From Glandiceps talaboti (taxonomy: Eukaryota > Hemichordata > Enteropneusta > Spengelidae): a DNA stretch of 64,000 nt. Shown piece after piece: positions 40,724-52,199 of this stretch. The stretch is taken from NCBI RefSeq assembly GCF_964340395.1, contig NC_135549.1, positions 15,389,842 through 15,453,841 of the forward strand, read 5' to 3'. Within the stretch, counting starts at the first letter, position 1; every line of letters begins with the position of its first letter. Both the position numbers and the translations under genes were made by a program. The notes under the pieces were generated by a model, which worked only from the letters and a program-made list of their open reading frames with translations, had not been told where the DNA came from and did no database searches.

Positions 40724-41072
40724 TTGTGTGATTCCGATTACGCTAAATTTTAGAATATGTCGGTAGATAGCTTTTTAAATTTTATTTTCATTATAATTTT
40801 TTTTCTGTGCGAGTGTCTAGTTCAGGTTTTCTATTATTTTCAAAATGGTCTCTGTGTTGTTTTGTTTTTCCTATCAGATGTACAGCCACTACAGATTGGA
40901 AGAACAGTTTTATTTTGTCTTTTTAAGTTGATGTCAGTTGTCGCATCCACTATTTCTCGTGAGACTTCACACAATTTTTTGCGATTTTATTATTTTTTTC
41001 TCGAATGCGTAAACAAAGGTTTAGGGTCGGCAATGAAAAGCTAGGTGGGATCGGGAAACCGGAACAAAACAC
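40724..41072 (-). mobile_element. MITE-like element, copy 3 (inverted)
   Basis: This is the reverse complement of the family. It begins TTGTGTGATTCCGATTACGC and ends near CTAGGTGGGATCGGGAAACC. It contains the inverse of the shared blocks (GCATCCACTATTTCTCGTGA, ATTTTTTGCGATTTTATT). The short open frames here are shadows of this element. Confidence 0.75.
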
Positions 41073-41298
41073 TTATTTTTTTATGCCTAACTTTCAATTA
41101 CTAGGCATAATTCCAAAGTCAAAACCTATGACATTGTTACTTGGTTTGAAGGTTAGCGTGAGTGTATGTAAGAAAGGATGCAGTTGTAAGACAAATCAAT
41201 TCATCACCACAACTTTAGGGAGACGTCGTATTAGTAAGAAATACAACTCGGCGCTATCGTGCCTCATTGCACCACCATCTTTACTTGCATACACACAT

Positions 41299-41334
41299 CA
41301 CAGACAACTAACACACTTTAGTTAGTTGTCTGTG
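41299..41334. repeat. Perfect 14-bp hairpin
   Basis: CACAGACAACTAAC and GTTAGTTGTCTGTG are exact inverses separated by 8 bases. Not near a gene end, so a terminator role has no support. Confidence 0.85.
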
Positions 41335-43651
41335 CACACATGTGCAATTCATATACACGTACAAAGTTGTTTTAATAGGATTTGGTATGAGACGACCAAT
41401 TATTTTCAATCGAACAATAAATTAAAGCATTACTTTAAGACTCGTTTATACGTACACATAAATATCAGACATAAATTCCCTGTCTTTCTTCCCTCTTTTC
41501 AGTTCTTACTCGTTTTCTTTGGGCTTCGATAATAGAAAAAACGGTTTCTCAAGAAATGTAGTTTGTGAGACTCTTTAAGATGGTTATTAAATTCGTGCTT
41601 TAGAAGTACAAACTGTCGTACATGGTCTGTATTGGTGTGTATTATCATTCCAATACCAATACTGACGTCATTTATAAGGGTCGAGAGATTTTTGTCGATC
41701 TCCATATGTCGTATGTCTTGTCAGTCAAATAATTTATGGTCGCGTGAAGTGCTGAGTAGTCTATGGTTGTTGTTAGAATTATCAGTAAAACACGTCCATA
41801 TAGTTTGTAGTTTCTGAAGTATTTATTGACCCTCTCAATAAATTAAATGAAATCTCAAATGAACGAAATCTCACTCAGCTATGGGGTCTGCAATATATTT
41901 TAATAACAGAAATACTTGTCTGGTCACGTTTTGTCTCCGAAAGGTAAAAAAGATCTGAAATCGCATGATCATGTTGGTTTTGACTTTAAAATAAAACTTC
42001 AAAGCGGTAATGTGATTTCGCTGTGACAGTAGTTATATACATATAGGCTGTTATTTTTATTTTTCGTTTTTTCTTTTAATGTCTTTCGTAGATCGATGTT
42101 GAAGTCGTCTCCGGTGCCGTACTGTCCACTCTAATGTAATTATGGAGATTCTGTACTATTATATAGATAGTCTCCATAGATTCTGTGGTATTTTAAGTTT
42201 GCAGTGACACGTACATACATCATTAACCATGTTGCATTTGTGAATTTTACACAAACATCGTTTATCGAAATGTCATATCATGGTACAAGTAGCGAGTTTG
42301 CGCTACTCTTTGTCAGATTTTTGATGTAAAAGAGACAGAATTACTCCATATGTAAGAATGAACGCATTTGATATTCATTGCAGAGAATGACTTTGAAATG
42401 ACGTCATCATCAGACTGTACCATCCGATTCTGCGCAGTAGCGTTGTCGCTAAGTCCGGGGTGTCAGTGGAATGGTGTTTCTCATTGAAGTCCGAATATTG
42501 TCAACACTTCAGTCAATCTGATGATCTGCTGTGTGTTGTCCTGTATGTACACAGCATTACCGGTGATTACACCCGGCTTTTGATGCGGCAAACGAGACTT
42601 GCTATGGAAACCGACTGACGCGCCGTCATTCGTTGATGTGCATGCATGGTAATTTGAACTCGAATTAAAACCCATTAAGGTTCGAATATTATGGATTATG
42701 TATCAACGTCAATGCTCAAATTATTTCGAGGAGCATTGAGAGGTGGCGACAAACTCAGAGACAAAACTCGGATGTAAATGAAAGAATAACAAAACAACAA
42801 AGATAGTACGGGGTCAAAGTTTGATTAATTACATATACTCTGTTTGTGATGGTGTACATCATGTACGTGTCTTCGTCAACAGATGTTACTTAGTATAATC
42901 ACAACACAGACAAGTAAGAAACAATAGTTCATCTCGTACTTGTCGTCGGGATCAACTTACACAATTAGTATATACTTGGGTTTCAAACTGGCATTTTCTT
43001 CTACTACCGTCCTGCACAATTCATGCTCATGTTACCGAATGCACAGTTTTCAAAACTGTAGTAGACACAAAATGTATGTAGCAACCTGTTCATTCTGAAG
43101 TAAATAGCCCAATCCGACTTCAGGCCAGATCCAACCACCGAAAGGAAGAGGAAGCTATGGTGTAAAGAACACCAGCAGCTGTACTGTAGCCACAGTGGGT
43201 TTGAACACACTAAATGTATACAATCAAGTTCACTGATGACAAATCCCGGGGGGGGGGAGACTCTGTTGCAGCCGTAATTCGGAGGCGGTGGGAGGGGGTC
43301 AGCAAATTTTTTTTTAAAAATGTCAAATTTGAGTTGACACATTGATAAGTTATTCTAACAATTCTTGTTTTTCATTATAAGCAAGGTTCCAAAGCAATAA
43401 CACAAACGATGTTACAACAAGTTTATGACCACGTCAGAATACACCAGACGTTTCCATGGTAAAATGTGATGTTTGGGTGTGTGGACTTCTAAGCAGAGCC
43501 TCTCCCATAGAGTTGTCCCCCGGTTGCCAATTATTTCACCTATATAAACGTATGCCTCAGGGAACGAACAGAATTAAAGGAAGAAGGAGGGGGGGGGGGT
43601 TAAGAAGAAGATACTTTGGTCAATTTTACTTTTCGCAGCCTCCCCCCACTC

Positions 43652-43657
<6 letters not shown>

Positions 43658-43747
<90 letters not shown>
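43658..43747 (+). repeat. CT dinucleotide microsatellite
   Basis: About 90 bp of uninterrupted CT between G- and C-homopolymer tracts (43590-43599 and 43791-43807). Confidence 0.99.
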
Positions 43748-43748
<1 letters not shown>

Positions 43749-43964
43749 AACTTCCACCCCATCAAAATTGAACCAAAAAATGTTCGTAGTCCCCCCCCCC
43801 CTCCCCCCGGCGCCGTACGCCGCGACACAGTGATTTTTTTAGAATGGTGGAATTATACAGTACTCCATTCTGGACACGTACGATTACACAGTACACTACA
43901 TTAAAGTGACAGTGACAATCGATTTTAGGGTCCGTATATCATCTTTACAATAGATGTGGACTTT

Positions 43965-44185
43965 GCAAGAAGAAAATCTCACATTAGGCTCTAAACTATA
44001 CTTGCAGATACTTAGCCAGCATGGCTTTTACCTATTTATCTTGATTTAGGGGAGAAACATCACCATGATGACTGGTGGGAAGGGTAGGGTATCCCTCGTC
44101 CCACGGTGAGAATTTTTTTGACAATGATATAATAGTTTGATAATATTTAGATATCAAACCATACACATACCCTGTAATTGAAAAC
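43965..44185 (+). repeat. Dispersed repeat, copy B
   Basis: AATCTCACATTAGGC, GATACTTAGCCAGCATGG and ATATCAAACCATACACATA match copy A at 33240-33420 in the same order. Confidence 0.6.
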
Positions 44186-44298
44186 GGTTTAGTAATATGG
44201 CTTTCATTATCTCAATTTTACTCTCACTACACGTTGCGTGGCACTTGTCCACATTGTAACCCTGTACAGACACACATAGACACACAGACACACATAAT

Positions 44299-44345
44299 TA
44301 TATATATATGTATATTATATATTATACACACACACACACACACAC
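44299..44345 (+). repeat. TA and CA short microsatellites
   Basis: Short TA-rich stretch then about 20 bp of CA. Confidence 0.9.
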
Positions 44346-45227
44346 CATTACTTTATAAACTATTCACTCATCTAATCTATTGTATGTATATCAGAGTCCG
44401 TCATCGATGGAAGTACACCAGTCTCAGTTACTTTATGTTTGGATTGACAAGTTAGTGAAAGCCAGGTTAAGAAGATAAAGTGGCCGCCTACATCGAACAT
44501 ACCGCATTGCACATAATACCAGATAATTGCTCGACTCATCAAAAGGCGAAAACCACGTGGCCCATCACTGGCAGCAGGTGATCGATTTCGCGGAGACCTT
44601 GTCATCCCTGCTTTAATGTACACATTGAATATAGTTAATATGTGTGAGCTTGATCAATAGTTAACACACCAGTCTCAAACTATGGAGAAACTGGACAAAT
44701 TGGCAAACACATATGGTGCCAAGTTTCGAATACATGTCTGTTAGTTCTACAATGCAGTAACACACACGTAAGTCCTGTAACCATGTGTCTTAGGTTTAGA
44801 GAGCCAATGATTATGATAGAGACGCCACTATTCAGTACTATCATAAAGCCTCGCTGTGGCTTCCGTTGAAATTAGTTGTAGGATTGTTTTACCCGACAAA
44901 GTCCATCGCCTAATTGATTAAGAAAAAACTTTCCTTAAAAATAGCTGTTTCTTTCAAAGTAGCCATAAAAAGGAGTACTTAGTATCTCAAAGGTATGCGT
45001 ATATTTGTGTACGTTTCGATGATTTGATATCACACCTGTACATGTAGCATACATGTACATTCAGTTGTCTAAATGAATAGACCACTGCACTATTCATCAG
45101 TTATATATCGCAGTATAGTAGTACAAGGAATGTTTTGGATAGTTGAACCTACTGGTGAGTCCTAAGGGTCCGGAGGAGGCGGCTCTCCATAAAAACGTTT
45201 AGAAGAAGATGGATGAGGGGAGTAAGA

Positions 45228-45228
<1 letters not shown>

Positions 45229-45310
<82 letters not shown>
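45229..45310 (+). repeat. GAT trinucleotide array 1
   Basis: About 27 GAT units without interruption. Confidence 0.98.
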
Positions 45311-45497
45311 CTTAAAGATTTTTTCCCCGATACTACATGTACCGTTTTCACCTATGTATTTGTAATTATAGAATCTTTCTAGATATTATAATCGCACCGT
45401 GTACTATACTAGAGTATGTTGGCCCTGCTACCCTTGTATGTATTTTTAGCCTTTTTAATTGTAACATGGTTTAAACAGGAATAAATGTTCCTTAAAA

Positions 45498-45565
<68 letters not shown>

Positions 45566-45706
45566 GAATGAGGATGAGTAGGGTGTGGTGGTGCCTGTGG
45601 TGGTGGTGGTGGTGGTGGTGGTGGTGATGATATGATGATGATGATGATGATGATAATGGTGATGATGATGTGGGGGTGGGGGTGGTGGTGATGGTGATGG
45701 TGATGG
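45498..45706 (+). repeat. GAT/GGT trinucleotide array 2
   Basis: A GAT array (45498-45566), a GGT array (about 45596-45626), then mixed GAT and GGT units. The minus-strand His- and Ser-rich frames are products of this array. Confidence 0.97.
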
Positions 45707-46763
45707 GATAGGCAATTCTTAGTTGGTAGACAAAACATTCTTGTTTCTCTACCTAGGTAGGAATGGCATAGTGTACACAGTATCATGTAACTCTTTACTT
45801 AAAGTGTTAATATAACACACCTGAATGCTTATTGACATTTAAACAACTGAGGTTGTGGTAAAATAATTTGGTGTCTGCCTACGTGTTTTCATTTCGTCAT
45901 AACATGTTAAGTACAAATATATCTCTAAAGTTGATTGGTTTTGACGAGAAAGGAAAGTACTGGGATATACTTCGATGGTGATATAAAGACATGGGGTTCC
46001 TTATGTATGGCCATAGCGGGGGTATGGCAAAATTACGTGCACAAACACACACCAACAAACAATTGCAACGCACAAGCACATACATCCTGACCCACATTAC
46101 TAGCGTCGTATGTTCCAAATTCGCTGACATGTTCTTCTAATTATGTGAGTATGTTGATGTGTACCGAGTAAGTTCAGAGTGTATAAAGGGTTCTTTCTTT
46201 GGTGTTCGGTTCTCGGGGCGCGGCATCTTCATTCTCATTGAACGACATGAGTGGAGATTTTGTTCGCTTGTCGTCCACTGAGTTTCAGGTAATACACGTA
46301 AGCTTACTTATCTTATCGATCCTAGACTTAGCAAAACGAGATTAAACGCCAGAAAACGCCCTAATTGGAATCTCCCTCCCTCGTTAAGAGATAAAATGAT
46401 GACCTCATAAACTAGAACACGATTGCCTTATCCGGAAGATACAATAATAAGATCTAACCTGCCCGAGCTACATGTTTATGGACCGCTTCGCAGGTGTTAA
46501 TTTCCGTTTGGATTAGTCCTGTAATAAACAACGACAGGCCGGAGATGATGAAACAGGTGATCATGACCGGTGGAATTATGGACCCCACTTGAACTTGAAT
46601 GAAAATGGTTCTATGTGACAGGTCCAAATGGACTTGGATTCTCGTCGAAGTACATTACATGTGACCACAGTCATGTGTTCCTTGTCTGTGCTGTGACCTA
46701 GCGTATGACATTAGTCAGTTCGATCTCAGACAAGGGTCGAACTTGATAGAGTAGGGGTCGCTC

Positions 46764-46782
46764 GCGAGGGGGGGGGGGGGGG
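46764..46782 (+). repeat. G homopolymer tract
   Basis: A run of about 15 or more G. Similar tracts of 9 or more G or C occur at about 13686, 14707, 16545, 21395, 22301, 23173, 31947, 33711, 43249, 43591, 43791 and 52687. Confidence 0.9.
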
Positions 46783-47933
46783 TCGCTTGATAATCAACTC
46801 TCTGAACATGGTCATCAGGTCTTACAGTAATACCACATACATGTACATGTTCACACCATTCTATATGTTTTCTGGCATTTTTTCATGACAGGTGAACATC
46901 CAACCATCGGAATGAGAATTTTGATAAAGTAAGGAAACTTTGGAATTTATTGGGTCTTATATTTTATGACCGGTTATTTACCAACAGGTTACAGTCGGTT
47001 TTGTCCTCTTAATTCGGCATCATAAAACCTGCTTAGTTCAAACAATCCAACCCAAAATAAAGATCGTCTGTCCGAATCTACAATATTAGCGCCATGGCGA
47101 ACGTGCTAAACTACCAAACATATGGATGAAAATTTTGCCGGCATGACACATTTATGAGAGTGGTGCGATCATATGGGATGCCTTTATACGACATAAACTA
47201 AGCCTAAATATCACTTATCGACCCCTAATTAGTTTTGATATACTTGTGAAGACCTTTGAATTATGATTGATTGCCATGTGCAACTTAGTGTACCACTACG
47301 GTACACATGAAGCAAACTAATTTAAAAGATAACGCTGAGACACGCTGTCATTACACTAGGTATCAAATACAATTGAGTACACAATTAATGTTACACTTTA
47401 AACAGCATAAATACACATGTTGTGGGTGTATCTATATCTCTTGCACCTAATTAGCACCATAGCCGTGTCATTGCGACGTGATATTCCACCTTAATAACGC
47501 AATCAGCTGAAGTGTTACGCCTTGTTACCATGGCGATTTCTTACGAACAGACTGAATGGGATTAGGAGCACAGTTGAATGTGTCGTGATAAGGCAGTAAG
47601 CTCAGTTGCATACGTGCCGAATTCTCATTACGGTACTTAGAGGGATTTCCTCTGCTTTACATACAATGCAAGGCTCACAACGTTCGACTTTGATTAAAGA
47701 TGGTGTGAAAACATGCCAGTAGAAAGCACACTTTCAGTGATATGCAATTCTTCTTCTTCTTTTTTTCAAAATGCAATCTACATTTTATTTAAGTTCAATA
47801 AATTACTAGTAGTGCTAACTTTAGATCTAAAAGGTGGTAAGTACACAAAAATGAAAAATTGAACTTACATATTTGCTAGAGACACATACGGTTGGCTTTC
47901 AGACTGATTTTATAACGTGCAGGCTCAGACCAC

Positions 47934-47963
47934 TAACGAAGTAGTGGTCTGAGGTGCAGGCGG
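47934..47963. repeat. Perfect 12-bp palindromic hairpin CTCAGACCACTA
   Basis: CTCAGACCACTA, a 6-base loop (ACGAAG) and TAGTGGTCTGAG. The same arm sequence appears at 30863 and, with changes, at 50565. Confidence 0.85.
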
Positions 47964-48999
47964 CTACAGGTAATAAATGAATATCGGATGACAATTAAAA
48001 ATTACTGTAAACGCTATTGAATTTGGGTACTTTGTCTCACTTGTCTGATTTGGGAAGTCAATAACTATATTTCTTTCATCAGTTTCGAAATCTTCGCCAT
48101 ATTTTTCGAAAAAAGAAAAAAAGAGCATTTGAACTAAAATCTAACAAATTCTTAGTTTGTCTGTTATGAGAAATGCCACCCTCACTTTTGTCATGGAAAA
48201 TAACTGACACGCGTACGGCCTCGTTGTGACGTTGTACTTTGCAACATGCCACCCCGGGTAAGTGTTTTTTTTTCTCTGAATGTACAGCGAAATTAAAACA
48301 ACGATGCTTAGGTTTCATCATAAGTCTCTGTTTCTTCAAAATTAAACATGAAATATAAAAAATTAATGAAAAATTGAAAAATGAATATGACATGTCGTCC
48401 ACATAAGAACCTCGAGATTACTTCTCAACCACAAGTCGAGCAGGTGTGTTATTCGCTGTGTTCCAAAATGTGTGTACGATAACTTCAAATTTTTGAAAAC
48501 GAACACTGTATCAGTTCTATTTACTCTAAGTTTTCTTTTTTTAATTGTAAAATAAACAAGTAAACACACAAACAAACAAACAAAACACTCCACATTTGAA
48601 TGATGGGTTCTTGATAACTTTTTCAAATTTCAGAACGTGACGTACGTTGTTCTGCATCAACTCGTTAATGGTTGAAATACAGCGAGATTCTATATGTATA
48701 TGTTTGCATTCGCAAAATACGAAATGAATACAATCTTTCCGCTCCTCGAGAAGTCTTCTGCACATACATGTAAGTTAGAATCAGGTTTATAGAAATCTTC
48801 TACACATACATCAGGTTTATATTCACATCTTTAATCTGAGTTTTGAATACACAAGTCATATGGCTGTTTTCTAGTTTTAAAAAAATGTTCTTCCTCTGAT
48901 GAAATGATCATACTTGATGGAATTGGTCTATAAAGATTACACTCTGACTCAACTTACTGTAAGCTTGATCATCCTTGGATTAAAATATCTTGAAAATAA

Positions 49000-49061
49000 C
49001 CTCATTTGGCCCCCTAAGTTTTGAAAGAAACCTCATTTGGCCCCCTAAGTTTTGAAAGAAA
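49000..49061 (+). repeat. Exact 31-bp tandem duplication
   Basis: CCTCATTTGGCCCCCTAAGT followed by TTTGAAAGAAA occurs twice in tandem with no differences, which indicates a very recent duplication. Confidence 0.95.
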
Positions 49062-50268
49062 CATATTTTCGTCAAGTGTGAAAACAATTCTATCATTTTT
49101 CGAAATCACGGAACTCTGCTTATCGTTCGAGCAGAATGTTTATCGCGTTTATCACACCACTAACAGTATCCATGGCAAGCTTAAATCTTTTGATAATTTC
49201 TGTCGATTTATCGGAAAATGTCTTATCAGTTTGGATTTAAACGCATACAATTAATCCTTTAATGTAATTTGTATCCGTTAACGGGTTTTAAACGACCATT
49301 TAAACACATAACAAGATAACAGAGTACACATTTAGTATTATAATCGATTTCTAACGACCGACCTTTTAAATTCCGAAATATACATAACAACAAAAATATC
49401 ATGTGGTTGAAATAGGTTTCTCTCTATGATAAGGCTTTACCTGTCTATTTTCGCTGTAATTTAGATTGCGGCTGATTTCAATCTGTGGCTGATGAGATTA
49501 TCTTTATTTGACAAAGGTTGTTTTACTAATTAGACAAATTGTATTCACAGCGCAGTCTGTAAATTACATTGTTGCCATGGTTATTAACTTAGGGTACAAA
49601 TTGTTTACTTGACCATCAAATGTTTGCCAGTTTTCAAGGGGTCGACCAGAAAATTCTTCAAATATCAAAAATGTGTTTTGCAAAGCACGGATTATTATCC
49701 AGGGCCACAACACAGTTACACTTCACGCGAATTTCTCAGTCAAGCATATTTTCAAAATGAAATGTTAAAATTTTGTTATAAATTGTTCAATGTGTATACG
49801 TACGTGTGAGAGAGCAGTTACTGATCGATGATGCAAATTATTGTACTGATCATCATGCGAGGAATTCTCGTATTTTTTGTGGAAAAATTCTAGATATGAT
49901 ATTTGGTCAACAAATTCCATGATGAAACAAGTCGTTGAATGTTAATGGTCACGTGAGAATATGCTAATAATTGAGTTTAGACATCCCACGGTAGGAGCAC
50001 GTAGTATATTTCGACACTAAGAATCTGACACTAGAGGGCGCACGACATGCTGCTGCTTCGGCGAAGCTCTTTTGCATCATATCATGCATCTTGGTTACAT
50101 TGCTCTTCTATGCAATGGAACATTTAGATGAACGACTGCATTAATAAGATATTGATATGTTATAAAAAAATTAAACCAAGACTACTTTTGATATAAAAAG
50201 TCTGGAATAGATTAAACACTAGTGAAATCGATGATGAGTTCCCGGAATTTTCATATAAATAACTCTGG

Positions 50269-50335
50269 AAATATGCCCGCCGAGGACTCCGACATGTCTT
50301 CATCCCACGCGTCGGAGTCCTCGGAGTGCATATTT
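50269..50335. repeat. Long hairpin, 14-bp perfect stem extended to about 22 pairs
   Basis: CCGAGGACTCCGAC (50280-50293) pairs with GTCGGAGTCCTCGG (50311-50324) across a 17-base loop. After a 3-base mismatch the outer AAATATGC and GCATATTT pair too. It is GC-rich against AT-rich surroundings. Confidence 0.9.
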
Positions 50336-50564
50336 AGAGAGATGTATTTTTTTCATAAGGTTTAATTTAATGCATACAATATCTCCTTCCATTTATTTTA
50401 CTCTTTCACAGAAAGAAAAGGTTATAAAAGAAACAATGGGTAAAATTATCTAGGCCTATGTGCTGTATTCCCGATAGCTCTGTGTGAATACTTTTTTAAA
50501 AAATGGGTTATGTTTTGTACTAGATAGTACTGTTCACATTCAGTGTTGCATTTCTTAATACCAC

Positions 50565-50592
50565 ACTCGGACCACTATATAGCGGTCTGAGT
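50565..50592. repeat. 28-bp near-perfect palindrome
   Basis: ACTCGGACCACTAT joined directly to ATAGCGGTCTGAGT; 12 of 14 positions pair. It lies just before the CA array. Confidence 0.8.
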
Positions 50593-50593
50593 A

Positions 50594-50712
<119 letters not shown>

Positions 50713-50760
50713 ATAGTATGAGTTGAGTCAATAAAGATTGAATGATTGCTTCGTTGCTTG

Positions 50761-50820
50761 CTTGTTCGTTCGTTCGTTCGTTCGTTCGTTCGTTTGTTTG
50801 TTTGTTTGATTGATTGATTA
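50761..50820 (+). repeat. GTTC/GTTT/GATT tetranucleotide array
   Basis: Seven or so GTTC units change stepwise to GTTT and then GATT units. Confidence 0.95.
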
Positions 50821-52199
50821 TATCCACAATTGCTCAAGGGTTGAGGTTTCGATTTTACATAAACTTACTCCTCGCTCGTGACAAATTGTGATATCGCAAT
50901 CAGCACTAAGAAATCAACGTTAACCCCGACATATTCCTTTTACTACATGAGACCCCTACCGCCAAGCATTCTCTGGCCTTCTTAAAACTTATGTTAAAAA
51001 TCTGGGATATAGAATTATAAACTATGCACAATGGGGCTGGCATTGTTCATACCATCTTCAATACCACATAGTTCATGTATTAGAACAGCAATGGGCCAAT
51101 CAAATATTTCACCATAGTTCATATTAACTGGCCGTTGAGGGCGCCATATTGCTGGTTCAAGCCTGTGGTTCGAGTGACGGATTTCCACTGTATCACGAAA
51201 TGATCTATTGGCCTTTTTCATTTTAAAAGTTGCCCCACATAGAAGCCGTGAATAGCAAGGAGAGTATGTGATTGTGTATATGTGAGGAGTATGCCCAAAG
51301 GAGGAGGGTCGAGGGTGGGATGGGGGCTGTCTTCACATACATTCTGTACAGGTGAACGAATAGCTGCATTTATCTCAACGCAAGTATGTCACTTCACTGA
51401 CATGTTTTGTGAAAGTATATGATCGTATAAGCCTCATTTGGTTGTTAAATATTTCAATATCTGTTTTTAAAACAACTTGTACCTGTATCCAATTTGGCAA
51501 TATTCTTGTCTCTACAGATATGTAATGTATTTGCTCAACGATTAATCTAGGGAAGGTATCATTTTTTAATTGTAGAATGTGTGTGTCTGTGTGGTGTGTG
51601 TGTGTGAGTAGGTTAACATGAAGGACAGGGTGTGATAAGATAAGTACGTTTGAAAACAACAGAGTCAATTTCTTAAACTGATGAAGTCAAGCCATGGACT
51701 TTATTCTTATTAACAGATCACTGAAAAAAAAATTGCCGCCTGTCTGCAACTCCTATTTAAGTTTTGGTACAAAATGCCGCCCTGGGAGTGTCTACAACAT
51801 TGGGTGTTACAGTGTTGTCAACCTGTATTGTTTGTTATCAGAACATTGAAGGGCATCACGGCCTGGAGTTCACATCTTACATTAAACAGCCAGACTTGGT
51901 GAATATATTCTGTGTATTCTGGTTTTACAACCGTCATTCCGATTTACACTTTATGGCATCAAAATTTTACTTTTTCAGAAAAATTAACTCAATTCTATTT
52001 TCACTCTACTCATTTTCATTGGTATAATAGTAATCTAACACTTTTATGTGAACATGAAGTTTTTTGTACGCAGTGTTTTCAAATAAAACAAACTTTATTT
52101 GATCAAAAACACATGAATTATTGTCACAGTCTTATAAACTTGAATGTTTCGATACAATTTAAAAAAGAACATACTTATTACAAATACAATACAATACAA

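Noticed and set aside
41299-41334. Strong small hairpin as a transcription terminator
   Set aside because: Intrinsic hairpin terminators are a bacterial feature and no gene ends here.
45409-45786. His-rich and Ser-rich frames on the minus strand
   Set aside because: Products of the GAT/GGT arrays.
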